Positions 52,974-61,963 of a DNA stretch of 64,000 nt are shown here, piece by piece. Numbering within the stretch: the stretch's first letter is position 1; each line of letters starts with the position of its first letter. The stretch comes from Oxalobacteraceae bacterium OTU3CINTB1 (GTDB lineage: Bacteria; Pseudomonadota; Gammaproteobacteria; Burkholderiales; Burkholderiaceae_D), in NCBI GenBank assembly GCA_024123955.1, contig CP099652.1:1860001-1924000 (forward strand), given 5' to 3'. The notes under the pieces were generated by a model, which saw only the letters and a list, made by a program, of their open reading frames with translations, was not told the origin of the DNA and made no database searches. The position numbers and the translations under genes were made by a program.

Positions 52974-55661
52974 TTACCTGTTGGCCGCCAGGGCGGCCAG
53001 TTGTTGGGTCAAGAACGACGTTGTCGTGTTCATGCTGGCGATCATGGTGTCGAGCGCCGAATACTGCTTGCGGTAGCGCGCCTCGATATCGACCAGGCGC
53101 ACGCTGAAGGCGTCGCGCTGCTTGGTGATGTCGGCCACGGTTTTGTTCAGGCCGGAAGTGCGGCTGGTCAGCGCGCCTTGGGCGCCCAGATAGCCGGCCG
53201 CCAGCGTGTTGAGCTGATAGGCATAGCCTTGCGAGAAGCCGAAGGTGCCGCGCGAGCCGATCTTGTCGCCCTCCACCGTCAGTTTCAGGCCATCGACGTC
53301 GGCGCCGGGGGCGCCGGTGAGCGTCTGACCGTCACCGGTGGCGCTGAAGCCGCCGATGGTGCCGGCCACGTCGACACCCTTGACCGGGGCGCCGGCACCG
53401 AAAACGGTGGAGACCGGGCTGCCGCTGTCGCTCGAGACGGTGATGTTCGACTTGGAACCGTAGCGCGTCGATTCAAGCTTGAGCTTGCCGTCATCCCCTA
53501 CCGTGGCCGCCACGGTCGCGCCGGCCGTGGAGAACTGGCTCACACCGTTGATCGCCGACTGCAGCATGGTCGCCAATTGGCTCGGGTTGTAGGTGCCGGC
53601 CGGGATGCTCACCGTTTGCGTGTTGTTCAGGTTGGCCGGCACGGTGTCGTTGAGCGTGATGGTCCAGCTGGTGCCGGCGTCGATCGTGGTTTCGGCCGGC
53701 AGCGCGGCGCTGCCTTGCAAGTTGCCCTTGGTGGCCAGCTGCGTGATATTGACCGCGTAATCGCCGGCCTTGGTCTTGGCGCTGGAGCTGACGAATTTCA
53801 CCTCCGGATCGGTGCTGCGCCCGACCGCCGCAAACAAACCGGCGATATCGTTATAGTTGTTGTCGATGGCCTTTTGCAGCTTGGAACTGTCCAGGGTCAG
53901 CGTGCCGTCCTTTTGGAACGCGATACCGAGCTGCGACAGGTTCGTCAGGCTAGTCCCTTGCAAGCCCGTGATGGGGCTGGACATCTGGGCGCGGATCGAC
54001 GCTTGCAGCGTGCGCAAGGTGGTGTCCCCAAGCAGCGGGCCGCCGGTTTTCGTGTCGGCGTTGTAGCCGCCCAGCGCGGTCATCTGCGTGTTGAGTTCGT
54101 TGTACGCCTTGACGAAACCGTTGACGGAATTGGTCAACGCCCCGGTGTCTTTGGACACCGTCAAGGTCGACGCGCCCACTTTGAGCGTGCTGATGGTTAC
54201 GCCCTCGATCGCGCCCGAGATGCCGAGGCTGGAGCTGGTGACATCGATGCCGTTGACGGTGGCCTTGGTGTCCGAGGCGGCCGCTTTCTGGCTCAGGTTC
54301 TGCACGCCCTTGGGATCGTAGGCCAGCAGGCTCTCCAGCGCCGGATCGGCCGGGTCGCCGCCGGTGCCGGCCAGCGTGATTTTCATCGTCGAGCTCTGGC
54401 CGCTGTTGGTGGACGTCAGGATCAGGCGGTTCGGGGTGGCGTTTGGACCCGTCGAGCCGTCCTTGACGATGGAGGCGGTGACGCCGAAATTGCCTTTGTT
54501 GATGGCGTCCCGGATGCCCTCCAGCGTGTTGTTCGAGCTGTCGATGACGATGTTGCCGCTGGTCCGGTCGGCGTCGGCCGCGAAGTCGGCGCCCAGGTAG
54601 GCGCCGCCGGTGCCGGCGGTCAGGCCGGCGCCTTCCGGGTTGGTGCCGCCGATCTTGATCGGGCTGCCGTCGGCCGACACCAGTGAAATCGACGCGACCG
54701 CCGTGGTGCTCGAACCGATGTTGGCCGTGCCGCTGTTGCCGATGCCGCCGGTCACTGTGCCGGAGACCGCTTCGGCGACGGCGATGTTGCTGCCGTCGGC
54801 GTTGGTGAATTTCAATGTGCCGTCGGCGGCGCTGCCGGTGTAGGTGATGTTGGCGTCGGCCAGCGCGCGCGCGGTGGCCGTGTTGCCGGTCAGGGCGGCG
54901 TCGATCGAGGCCGCCGTCACGCCGGCCCCGCCTGCCACGCCGTCGGCCTGGACGGCGATTTCCACGCCGCCGACCGACAGCGAATAGGTGCCGCCGCCGC
55001 TGGTGTCGACCTGGCCGAAGCTCGACGCGCCGCCGGCGCCGAACAGGGTGGCGCTGGTGACGGTGGCAGCCGCCTTGGCCGACACCCCGGTGGTGGTGCT
55101 CTTGGCGTTGATGGCGTCGGCCAGCAGGCGCGCGCTGCGCGTGGTGCCGTCGGTGGCGATGGCCGTGCCGTTGATGCTCAGCGCGCCGGGCGTGAGGCCG
55201 CCGGTGTTCAGGCTGGCGCCGAGCGCGGTGCCGGTGATGCCGAAGGTGCCGCCGCTGACGGCGCCGAGCGAGAAATTGATGGTGGTCTTGGCGCCCAGGC
55301 CGATGGCGGCCGTGGTCGATTTGTAGCCGTTCGAGGCCAGCACCTGGGCTTGGGCGATCTGCGTGACGTTGACGCGGTAGCTGCCCGGTTTGGCGCTGCT
55401 GGTGGCGGTGGCGGTGAAAATGGAAGCGTCGCCCGGCGTCGTCGACATGGTCTGGAAGCCGCTCAGCGATGTCAGGCTCGACAGCGACGACTGGAACGCG
55501 CCGAGCGCGCTCGACAGGTTGCCGAACGCCGACACCTGCGCCAGATAGCTGGCCGACTTCTTGTCGAACTGCGCCAGCGGCGCCGATTCCGCCACCATCA
55601 GCTTGCTGATGATCTCGTTGACCGGAAGGTTCGAGCCGATGCCTGGTGATGAGATGGCCAC
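52974..55661 (-). CDS. fliD: Filament cap protein FliD (HAP2), enlarged
   Basis: An 895-residue cap protein, against roughly 450-670 in most species. The N-terminus (SSPGIGSNLPVNEIISKLMV, PLAQFDKKSASYLAQVSAFG) and C-terminus (NKTVADITKQRDAFSVRLVD, ARYRKQYSALDTMIASMN) are canonical. The expansion is in the outward-facing D2/D3 part: Ala/Gly/Thr-rich segments at ~100-340, a Flagellin_IN-like part near 370-420 and another block at ~620-790. It heads an operon with fliS, fliT, fliK2, the FlhB-like gene and ycgR. Confidence 0.94.
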   Translation of the reverse strand: MAISSPGIGSNLPVNEIISKLMVAESAPLAQFDKKSASYLAQVSAFGNLSSALGAFQSSLSSLTSLSGFQTMSTTPGDASIFTATATSSAKPGSYRVNVTQIAQAQVLASNGYKSTTAAIGLGAKTTINFSLGAVSGGTFGITGTALGASLNTGGLTPGALSINGTAIATDGTTRSARLLADAINAKSTTTGVSAKAAATVTSATLFGAGGASSFGQVDTSGGGTYSLSVGGVEIAVQADGVAGGAGVTAASIDAALTGNTATARALADANITYTGSAADGTLKFTNADGSNIAVAEAVSGTVTGGIGNSGTANIGSSTTAVASISLVSADGSPIKIGGTNPEGAGLTAGTGGAYLGADFAADADRTSGNIVIDSSNNTLEGIRDAINKGNFGVTASIVKDGSTGPNATPNRLILTSTNSGQSSTMKITLAGTGGDPADPALESLLAYDPKGVQNLSQKAAASDTKATVNGIDVTSSSLGISGAIEGVTISTLKVGASTLTVSKDTGALTNSVNGFVKAYNELNTQMTALGGYNADTKTGGPLLGDTTLRTLQASIRAQMSSPITGLQGTSLTNLSQLGIAFQKDGTLTLDSSKLQKAIDNNYNDIAGLFAAVGRSTDPEVKFVSSSAKTKAGDYAVNITQLATKGNLQGSAALPAETTIDAGTSWTITLNDTVPANLNNTQTVSIPAGTYNPSQLATMLQSAINGVSQFSTAGATVAATVGDDGKLKLESTRYGSKSNITVSSDSGSPVSTVFGAGAPVKGVDVAGTIGGFSATGDGQTLTGAPGADVDGLKLTVEGDKIGSRGTFGFSQGYAYQLNTLAAGYLGAQGALTSRTSGLNKTVADITKQRDAFSVRLVDIEARYRKQYSALDTMIASMNTTTSFLTQQLAALAANR

Positions 55662-55695
55662 AATGCGCTCCTAAGTAAAGCAATAATATAAGACA

Positions 55696-55722
55696 ATATC
55701 GGCAGAATCAAACCGGACTTGA
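55696..55722 (-). promoter_or_regulatory. Sigma-28 promoter of the fliD operon
   Basis: On the minus strand TCAAGTCC, an 11-base spacer and GCCGATAT: 5/8 at -35 and 7/8 at -10. The predicted start lies about 28 bases before the fliD ATG. Confidence 0.75.
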
Positions 55723-55786
55723 GAGGGGAGATTACCGGCCTGTTCGGGCAAAGCGGAAAAAACAGGCGGCAGCGCCGCGTCGGCGG

Positions 55787-55805
55787 GCGCCAACCACGTT
55801 GGCGC
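55787..55805. other. Hairpin in the flaG-fliD gap
   Basis: A perfect 8-bp stem (GCGCCAAC / GTTGGCGC) with a 3-base loop, upstream of the fliD promoter. There is no T-tract on either side. It might be a secondary transcription stop behind flaG, otherwise unexplained. Confidence 0.4.
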
Positions 55806-55857
55806 GAGGGGAAAAGCTGGGCATTGCCTCTAAGAAGCATGCCTGAAAAGAAGAAAA

Positions 55858-55883
55858 AGCGGCGCGCGCTCGGCGCGGCCGCT
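55858..55883 (-). terminator. Terminator of flaG
   Basis: A GC-rich stem (AGCGGC / GCCGCT, extended inside by GCGCG pairs) ends directly at the flaG stop codon. On the minus strand it runs into a T-rich stretch. It separates flaG from the fliD operon. Confidence 0.65.
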
Positions 55884-56270
55884 TCATGCGGTTTGCTGGA
55901 TCAGCAAACCGGCGGTGCTGGATTTCGACTCCAGCGCTTTGGCAATTTCCAGCGCTTCCGGGGTCGGAATCTGGCGCAGCACTTCCTTGGTGGTCTGGTC
56001 GATCACCTTGACGACGGTGCGCTTGCTGTCATTGTCGATGGAAAACTCCAAGCCTTGCGACTTGTCCTGCGACGCCTTGTTGAGCTGCGAGACGGCCTCC
56101 TTGAGCTGCTCGGAGGTCGGCACGCTGGCCGGGCCCTTGACGGCGGCCGCCGTTTCGACCGCGGTGGCCGGCGCGCGCGGGGCGCCCAGCGACGTTGCCG
56201 CATCGCTGCCGACGGCGGCGCGATCGGCTTGGCGGGCCGGGGTGGCGGAGCCTATGGTATCGATAGTCAT
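55884..56270 (-). CDS. flaG: FlaG family flagellar protein
   Basis: A 128-residue FlaG. The N-terminal half is Ala-rich and probably unstructured. The C-terminal half holds the domain (LEFSIDNDSKRTVVKVIDQT, KEVLRQIPTPEALEIAKALE). FlaG proteins influence filament length in some polar flagellates. It lies downstream of fliC behind a terminator and upstream of fliD. Confidence 0.92.
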   Translation of the reverse strand: MTIDTIGSATPARQADRAAVGSDAATSLGAPRAPATAVETAAAVKGPASVPTSEQLKEAVSQLNKASQDKSQGLEFSIDNDSKRTVVKVIDQTTKEVLRQIPTPEALEIAKALESKSSTAGLLIQQTA

Positions 56271-56292
56271 GATGCTTTTCCTTTACGAAAAA

Positions 56293-56320
56293 TCCCCGGC
56301 TGACGAAAATCAGCCGGGGA
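56293..56320 (-). terminator. Terminator of fliC
   Basis: A perfect 11-bp stem (TCCCCGGCTGA / TCAGCCGGGGA) with a 6-base loop, followed on the minus strand by a short T run. It is located 48 bases after the fliC stop, so most fliC transcripts should end before flaG. Confidence 0.88.
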
Positions 56321-56367
56321 ACCTAGTCAGAGTGCGGCGCTCAGGTGCGCCGGCTCATCCCCGGATC

Positions 56368-57951
56368 TTAACCACGCAGCAGCGACAGCACGCCGTTCGG
56401 CAGCGAGTTGGCCTGGGCCAGCATCGCGGTGCCAGCCTGTTGCAGAATCTGGCCGCGGGTCAGGGTTGCCGTTTCCGCAGCGAAGTCGGTATCTTGAATC
56501 CGGCTACGCGAAGCGGACAAGTTTTCCGTCGTCGTGTTCAGGTTGGCGATGGTCGAAGCGAAACGGTTCTGGATCGCACCGAGCGCAGCGCGGTTGCTGT
56601 TGATCTGGTTCAACGCCGAGTCGATGGTTTTCAGTGCCGCGTTCGAGCCGGCGACGGTGCTGACGTCCAGCTTGGCAACCGATTGCAGATCCGAACCGAA
56701 CGAGTCGGCCGCCGTACCGCCCAAAATCGCGGTGCCGGTCGAGCTGATCGAGAAACCCGAGTCCGACGAGAAAGCCAAGGTGCCACCCACGGTTGCCGAG
56801 GTGCCGGCCAAGGCCAGCGCGCCGGCCGGCGAGGCTGCGGTCGTTCCTACGGCCGGGGTATCGGCACCAGCCACTTCGGCGGCGGCCAAGGCATTGGTGG
56901 TGGCCGTGCCCAGCGAGTCGCTGATGTTGATGTCGTCGCCGTTCTTGTTGTTCAGCACGAGCGAGGATGCGCCGGTCGCGCCGTCTTTCTTGATCGAGGC
57001 GGTGATGGCGGTGGTGCCACTCTGGGCGTTGATCGCCTGTGCCAGGGCCGACAGATCGCCACCGACGACTTTGGCCGAGATCGTGACAGCTTTCGAGGTC
57101 GCGTCGTTGGCGGTCGAGTTAGCGCCGCGCAGGTCGAATTGCACCGAGCCGTCGCCGATCTTGGTCAACGTTGCGGTGGTCGACGCTTGGGCGGTGACGC
57201 CGGTCGTGCCGCTCAGCGCGTTGACGTTGGCGGCGATTTTCGCCGCGCTCGCACCGGTGGAACCGGCCACTGCCGCGTCAGGACCTTTGATCAGCACGCT
57301 GGTGCTGACGCCAGAGCCCGATTTAATGGTCAGCGTTTCATCGGCAGCGATGTTGTTGGCTTTGTCGCCGACAGCACCGATTTTGACTTGGGACAACGCA
57401 GTGGCGCTGCCTGCGCCGGTCGCCGATTTCAGCGAGTTATTGCCGAGGTCCGTCGCTTTGGCCGACTGCACGCCGACGTTGATGGTCTGGCCGGAGTTGG
57501 CGCCGACCTGGAACTGGGCCGAGGTCAGCGAGCCGTCCAGCACGTTTTGGCCGTTGAACTGGGTGGTGTTGGCGACGCGGTCCAGTTCTTGCGACAGCGA
57601 CGAGACCTCGTTTTGAATCGATGCGCGGTCCGAATCGGAGTTGGTGCCGTTGGCGGACTGGACAGCCAGTTCGCGGATACGTTGCAGCAGATCGCCAGCA
57701 GTGCTCAAGCCACCCTCGGCCGTTTGAGCCAGCGAGATACCGTCGTTGGCGTTACGCGCAGCCGTTTGGTTACCGCGAATCTGCGACGTGAAGCGCTCGG
57801 AAATGGCCAGACCGGCGGCATCGTCCTTGGCGCTGTTGATGCGCAGGCCGGAGGACAGACGTTGCAACGAGGTCGACAGGGAAGCTTGCGAGGTGCTCAG
57901 GTTACGTTGCGAGTTCAGCGATGCGATGTTGCTATTGATGACTTGTGCCAT
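56368..57951 (-). CDS. fliC: Flagellin FliC
   Basis: A 527-residue flagellin. The N-terminal D0/D1 helices (AQVINSNIASLNSQRNLSTS, RINSAKDDAAGLAISERFTS) and C-terminal helices (RFASTIANLNTTTENLSASR, LTRGQILQQAGTAMLAQANS) are canonical. The central 200 residues are variable, Ala/Thr-rich and contain Flagellin_IN-like motifs. Only one flagellin gene is seen in the window. It is expressed from a strong sigma-28 promoter. Confidence 0.97.
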   Translation of the reverse strand: MAQVINSNIASLNSQRNLSTSQASLSTSLQRLSSGLRINSAKDDAAGLAISERFTSQIRGNQTAARNANDGISLAQTAEGGLSTAGDLLQRIRELAVQSANGTNSDSDRASIQNEVSSLSQELDRVANTTQFNGQNVLDGSLTSAQFQVGANSGQTINVGVQSAKATDLGNNSLKSATGAGSATALSQVKIGAVGDKANNIAADETLTIKSGSGVSTSVLIKGPDAAVAGSTGASAAKIAANVNALSGTTGVTAQASTTATLTKIGDGSVQFDLRGANSTANDATSKAVTISAKVVGGDLSALAQAINAQSGTTAITASIKKDGATGASSLVLNNKNGDDINISDSLGTATTNALAAAEVAGADTPAVGTTAASPAGALALAGTSATVGGTLAFSSDSGFSISSTGTAILGGTAADSFGSDLQSVAKLDVSTVAGSNAALKTIDSALNQINSNRAALGAIQNRFASTIANLNTTTENLSASRSRIQDTDFAAETATLTRGQILQQAGTAMLAQANSLPNGVLSLLRG

Positions 57952-58045
57952 GATGTTTCTCCAGAATACTTCGATTTGGGCTCGATGCTCATTTCACTTT
58001 GGTCTGTCTCCCTGTTCCGAGACAATCAAACCGCTGTTGTAATGA

Positions 58046-58072
58046 TTAACGGTTGCCCTATGGGAAGCTTTA
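58046..58072 (-). promoter_or_regulatory. Sigma-28 promoter of fliC
   Basis: On the minus strand TAAAGCTT (7/8), an 11-base spacer and ACCGTTAA (6/8). The predicted start at about 58038 gives an 87-base untranslated leader. The spacing is identical to the three other sigma-28 promoters in the window. Confidence 0.88.
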
Positions 58073-58194
58073 GGGTGGGAAACAGCATGAAATGTTCACG
58101 CCACCCCCTCAAGTTCGTCCGGTGTGCCCGCTTAAACGACCGCGAAACGGGAATCTTTAGGGCCAAAATAATTATTTTTCACCCGGATTTAGAT

Positions 58195-58222
58195 GAAAAA
58201 AAAGCCCGGCGACGGCCGGGCT
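58195..58222 (-). terminator. Terminator of the diguanylate cyclase gene
   Basis: A perfect 8-bp GC-rich stem (AGCCCGGC / GCCGGGCT) with a 4-base loop, followed on the minus strand by about nine T. It is located 48 bases beyond the stop and isolates fliC from upstream transcription. Confidence 0.92.
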
Positions 58223-58270
58223 GGGGGCGTTTCGAAGGGCGGCAGCACCCGTTCGTGGTCGGTTTGACCA

Positions 58271-59869
58271 CTAGTCGGCAGTCACCACCCGGTTCTTCCC
58301 GGTCTGTTTGGCAGTGTACATCGCTTTGTCGGCCCGTTTGACCAGTTCGGTTTGCTCCTCGTTGGGGCGGCGCAACGCCACCCCGGCCGAGAACGTGATC
58401 AAGACCTTCTCGTTATCGTGCAGGAAGAAGTGCTTGGTCAGCTCGCGCTGCAGGCGGGTCATCGTGGTGGCGGCCGCCTCGACCGAGGTCTCCGGCATCA
58501 GAATCAGGAATTCCTCGCCGCCGAAGCGGGCGATTACGTCCATCGAACGCAAGGTGTCCTTGACGATCTTGACCAGGTGCTTCAACGCCGCGTCGCCGGC
58601 GATGTGGCCGTAGGTGTCGTTGAGCTTTTTAAAATCGTCCAGGTCGAGGATGGCGATGCACAGCGGCGTGCCGCGGCGGTCGGCGCGGGCGGTCTCGCGT
58701 TCGAAGACGTCGTCCAGGCCACGGCGGTTGAGGCTGCCGGTCAGCTGGTCCTCGCGCACCAGTTCGCTCAAATGCTGCAGCTTGGCCTCGAGCGCGTGGA
58801 TGCGCGACTCGGCGTCCTGCACCTCCTGGCGCGCCAGGACCATCTTGTCGCGCGCCTTGAGGGCCTCGCTCTGCACCAGGCGGGTTTCCTTGAGCACTTC
58901 GTCGAGGATGCTGTTGAGCTCGGAGATATTGTCGGCCTTGCTGATCTTTTCCGAGTAGCCGCCGATCTTCTCGTGGAAGTCGCCGGTCGAGGCGGCGACC
59001 TGGCCCAGGCGGTCGATAAAGGTCATCATCATGTTCTTGACGGTGAGCTTGACGTCCGACAGGCTGTGCTTGAGCTGGCCCTGCTTGTAGATGACTTCCT
59101 TGAGGCTGCGCGTGGCTTCCTCCAGCGCGCGCACGTCGAGCGGGCCGGCGATCAGGTTTTGCACCGATTCGATCTGGCCGCGCAGCCAGCTGTCGTCGTC
59201 GAGCAGCTCGCTGACGTTTTCCAGCAGCAGCTTGAACAGGCGCAGCAGCAATTCCTGCTGCTCGCCGCTGTCGCCGCCGCGCAATTCGATCTGGAAGCAC
59301 AATTGTTTCAGCCGCAGGCCGATCTCGGACAAGGCCTCCTCGCTGTGGGCCAGCTTGGTGGCCGCGCCCAGCGATTCGGCCTCGGCCACGAGCACCGGCG
59401 CGCCGCTCAGCAGCGAGGCCACGGCGAAGGTCAGGGTGCGGCTGAGCAGGTCGCGCAGCACGCGGCTCTGGTCGTCGTCGGTGTCGACGCCGGCGATCTC
59501 GATGCCTTTTTTGGCGACGAAGTGGCGCTCGACTAGTTGCGACAGCGTCTTGGCGTAGCCTTCCCAGTCGCGCGTCTTGACGGCGCGGTTGAAGCGGCGG
59601 CCGAACTCGGCCAGGTCGCCGGTGTTTTCGGTCAGGCGCGTGGCGAACTGGCTCAGCACCGATTCCGGGCCGGGGTCGACGCTGCCCAGCGGCGCCGCCG
59701 CCGCTGCTGCGGCGGCGGCCGGCTCGGTGATGCCGGCGATCTCGTTATAAATATCCCGGTACGCTTCCGGCGTCGGCGCGATGCGCCGCACGGCCAGGCG
59801 CTTGAACGCCTCGCGCGCGATGTCGGCCGGATTCTGCTCGGGAGTGGATGGTTTGGACATAGATGACAC
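58271..59869 (-). CDS. GGDEF diguanylate cyclase
   Basis: A 532-residue cytoplasmic protein with no membrane segments. The N-terminal ~340 residues are helical and of no named sensor family that I recognise. A coiled linker (about 330-365) leads into the GGDEF domain, whose active site is RFGGEEF near residue 450. An RxxD inhibitory site (RSMD) lies exactly five residues before it, so product inhibition is likely. It makes c-di-GMP. Together with YcgR it could couple c-di-GMP to motility. An alternative start is three codons downstream. Confidence 0.9.
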   Translation of the reverse strand: MSSMSKPSTPEQNPADIAREAFKRLAVRRIAPTPEAYRDIYNEIAGITEPAAAAAAAAAPLGSVDPGPESVLSQFATRLTENTGDLAEFGRRFNRAVKTRDWEGYAKTLSQLVERHFVAKKGIEIAGVDTDDDQSRVLRDLLSRTLTFAVASLLSGAPVLVAEAESLGAATKLAHSEEALSEIGLRLKQLCFQIELRGGDSGEQQELLLRLFKLLLENVSELLDDDSWLRGQIESVQNLIAGPLDVRALEEATRSLKEVIYKQGQLKHSLSDVKLTVKNMMMTFIDRLGQVAASTGDFHEKIGGYSEKISKADNISELNSILDEVLKETRLVQSEALKARDKMVLARQEVQDAESRIHALEAKLQHLSELVREDQLTGSLNRRGLDDVFERETARADRRGTPLCIAILDLDDFKKLNDTYGHIAGDAALKHLVKIVKDTLRSMDVIARFGGEEFLILMPETSVEAAATTMTRLQRELTKHFFLHDNEKVLITFSAGVALRRPNEEQTELVKRADKAMYTAKQTGKNRVVTAD

Positions 59870-60059
59870 GCGGCCTTTTAAAAGGTTTTCTGATTACACC
59901 ATATTAAGACCGTGCGCCGCATCGCCATGCCCGGAAAAGGGGGCGGAAGATGCCTTTCATCACAGCATTAAATATGTGTAATCCGTCAACCATGCCGGTG
60001 GGGCGCCAGCGATGGATTACCCGCCATCTTACCCGCGCGGCCGGGGCGGCCGCGTCCGA

Positions 60060-60707
60060 TTACTCGATCAGTTGGTTTTTGATCGCATAGTGCGTCAATT
60101 CGGCACTATTCTTCAGTTTCATCTTGACCAGCAGGCGCGCGCGGTATTCGCTCACGGTCTTGACCGACAGCGACAGTTCCTTGGCGATCATGCCCACCGT
60201 TTTGCCGGAGGCGATCATCGTCAGGGTCTGGTATTCGCGGTCCGACAAGGTGTCGTGGGGCGGCGCCTCGTGGTCCTCGCCGACGTGGTTGGCCAGTTCC
60301 TGCGCCAGCGCCGGGCTGATGTACTTGAGGCCGCCGGCCACCTGGCGGATCGCCGTCACCAGCTCGCGCGGCGCGCTCTGCTTGGTCAGGTAGCCGGAGG
60401 CGCCGGCCTTGAGCGAACGAATCGCGTACTGGTCCTCGCGATGCATCGACAGCATCAGCACGGCCAGCTCCGGCTTTTCCTTCTTGATCTGCTTGAGCAC
60501 CTCGATGCCGCTGCGGTCCGGCATCGAAATGTCGAGCAGCATCACCTGGCATTCGGACTTGCGGAACAGCTTGACCGCGTCGAGACCGTTCTCGGCCTCG
60601 CCGGCCACCACGATGTCGCGCGTCTCGGCCAGGATTTGTTTCAAGCCCTCCCGCACGATGGCGTGGTCGTCGGCGATGAAGACCTTGATGATGGCTTTCT
60701 CTGTCAT
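60060..60707 (-). CDS. NarL/FixJ-type response regulator
   Basis: A 215-residue two-domain regulator. The receiver domain has the acidic pair Asp13-Asp14, phospho-acceptor Asp59 (MLLDISMP) and Lys109 (YLTKQ). The LuxR-type HTH at about 148-205 has LSDREYQTLTMIASGKTVGM and LSLSVKTVSEYRARLL. It is encoded with the kinase at 60748-61944, 40 bases apart, so they are a pair. It resembles UvrY/GacA-like regulators but the target is unknown. Confidence 0.93.
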   Translation of the reverse strand: MTEKAIIKVFIADDHAIVREGLKQILAETRDIVVAGEAENGLDAVKLFRKSECQVMLLDISMPDRSGIEVLKQIKKEKPELAVLMLSMHREDQYAIRSLKAGASGYLTKQSAPRELVTAIRQVAGGLKYISPALAQELANHVGEDHEAPPHDTLSDREYQTLTMIASGKTVGMIAKELSLSVKTVSEYRARLLVKMKLKNSAELTHYAIKNQLIE

Positions 60708-60747
60708 TATTGTTTTCTTTTACGTTTGCGCGATGCCCGCCGTGACA

Positions 60748-61944
60748 TTATTTCACAATGGTAATGTTTTCTCCAGCTATTGTAGTGCCGGCCGCTGCCG
60801 CAATGAGGGTTTCGCGCGACGTATCTTGCTTAATCTTGATGGCAACAACGGTTCCGCCCCCGACGGCGTGGCTAAGCGTTAACGTTCCGCCCAGCGCGCG
60901 GGCCCGTTCGGCCATGCCGCGCAGGCCGAACGAAGCCGGCTTGGCGCGGTCGGCCTGGCGGATGCCGCGGCCGTCGTCGGTGATTTTGAGCGACACGTGG
61001 TGCCGCAACCGCGCCAGCTTGACCGTCACCCGGGTGGCGTTGGCGTGCTTGGCGATGTTGGTCAGCGCCTCCTGGGCGATGCGGAACAGCGCCGTGGCCT
61101 GGTCGTTGTCGAGCGCGATGTCGCGCTGGTTGGCGCAGAAGGTGCTCGGCACGCCGGCCTGCTTCTCGAATTCCTTGACCTGCCACTCCAGCGCCGCCAC
61201 CAGGCCCAGGTCCAGCAGGGCGGGGCGCAGGTCGAGCGAAATGCGGTGCACGGCGTCGATGGTGCGGTCGACCAGCGCATCGACGTAGTCGGTTTTTTCG
61301 CGCAGCGCCGGATCGGCGTCGTCGAGGCGGGCCGCCAGCATGGCCAGCGCCATCTTGATCGCGGTCAGGTTGCCGCCCAGTTCATCATGGATTTCGCGGG
61401 CGATGCGGGTGCGCTCCTGCTCCTTGACGCGGTCGGTGTGGGCGCTCAGCTCGGCGAGCCGCGCGCGCGACTGGCGCACCTCCATTTGCTCCAGTTTGCT
61501 CTCGGTGATGTTGGTCATCATGCCGTCCCAGCGCACGTCGCCGCCGGGCAGCGCGTGCGGCGTGGCGCGCAGGTTGATCCATTTGACGTCTTTCCAGGCG
61601 TCGACCCAGATGCGGCCCTCCCAGTTCCAGCTCCACATCGCCGACGCCGACGCCTGCATGGCGTCGCGGTACGACCGGCGGTCGTCCGGCAGGATCAGGT
61701 CGAGGAAGCGGCCGGGCTCGGCGTGCAGCTCGGGCGCCGTCACGCCCAGTAGCGCCAGGCAGCCGTCGCTCAGGTAGGGGAAGGAGACGGCGCCGTCGGC
61801 GTGCAGCACGAACTGGTAGACCAGGCCGGGCGTGTTGGAGACGATGGCGTCGAAGCGAGCGCGCATCTCGGCCAGTTCGGCCGCCAGCGCCGCGCTGTCG
61901 TGGGGATTGTCGGAAGGTGCGTTCATGGGCAGGCCATCGATCAT
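60748..61944 (-). CDS. Soluble PAS sensor histidine kinase
   Basis: A 398-residue kinase without membrane segments. A PAS domain (about residues 30-150, FDAIVSNTPGLVYQFVLHAD) is followed by a HisKA_3 dimerisation domain with His186 in RTRIAREIHDELGG. The HATPase_c domain has DDGRGIRQ and FGLRGMAERA. Kinases of this type phosphorylate NarL-like partners. No good ribosome site precedes either candidate start; MNAPSDNPH at 61926 is an alternative. Confidence 0.9.
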   Translation of the reverse strand: MIDGLPMNAPSDNPHDSAALAAELAEMRARFDAIVSNTPGLVYQFVLHADGAVSFPYLSDGCLALLGVTAPELHAEPGRFLDLILPDDRRSYRDAMQASASAMWSWNWEGRIWVDAWKDVKWINLRATPHALPGGDVRWDGMMTNITESKLEQMEVRQSRARLAELSAHTDRVKEQERTRIAREIHDELGGNLTAIKMALAMLAARLDDADPALREKTDYVDALVDRTIDAVHRISLDLRPALLDLGLVAALEWQVKEFEKQAGVPSTFCANQRDIALDNDQATALFRIAQEALTNIAKHANATRVTVKLARLRHHVSLKITDDGRGIRQADRAKPASFGLRGMAERARALGGTLTLSHAVGGGTVVAIKIKQDTSRETLIAAAAGTTIAGENITIVK

Positions 61945-61963
61945 GGTGTCGGGGTAGGGCGCG

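Larger units (their letters stand above)
57952..58270. other. Intergenic region upstream of fliC
   Basis: A 319-base gap holding the fliC sigma-28 promoter, an ~87-base fliC leader and the terminator of the GGDEF gene. The part between promoter and terminator (58073-58194) is AT-rich around 58165-58185. It has no open frame of note and no further element I recognise. Confidence 0.7.

Noticed and set aside
59874..59885. CCTTTTAAAAGG palindrome upstream of the GGDEF gene as a regulatory site
   Set aside because: It is a simple A/T dyad directly at the start of the gene leader with no second copy; nothing supports a function.
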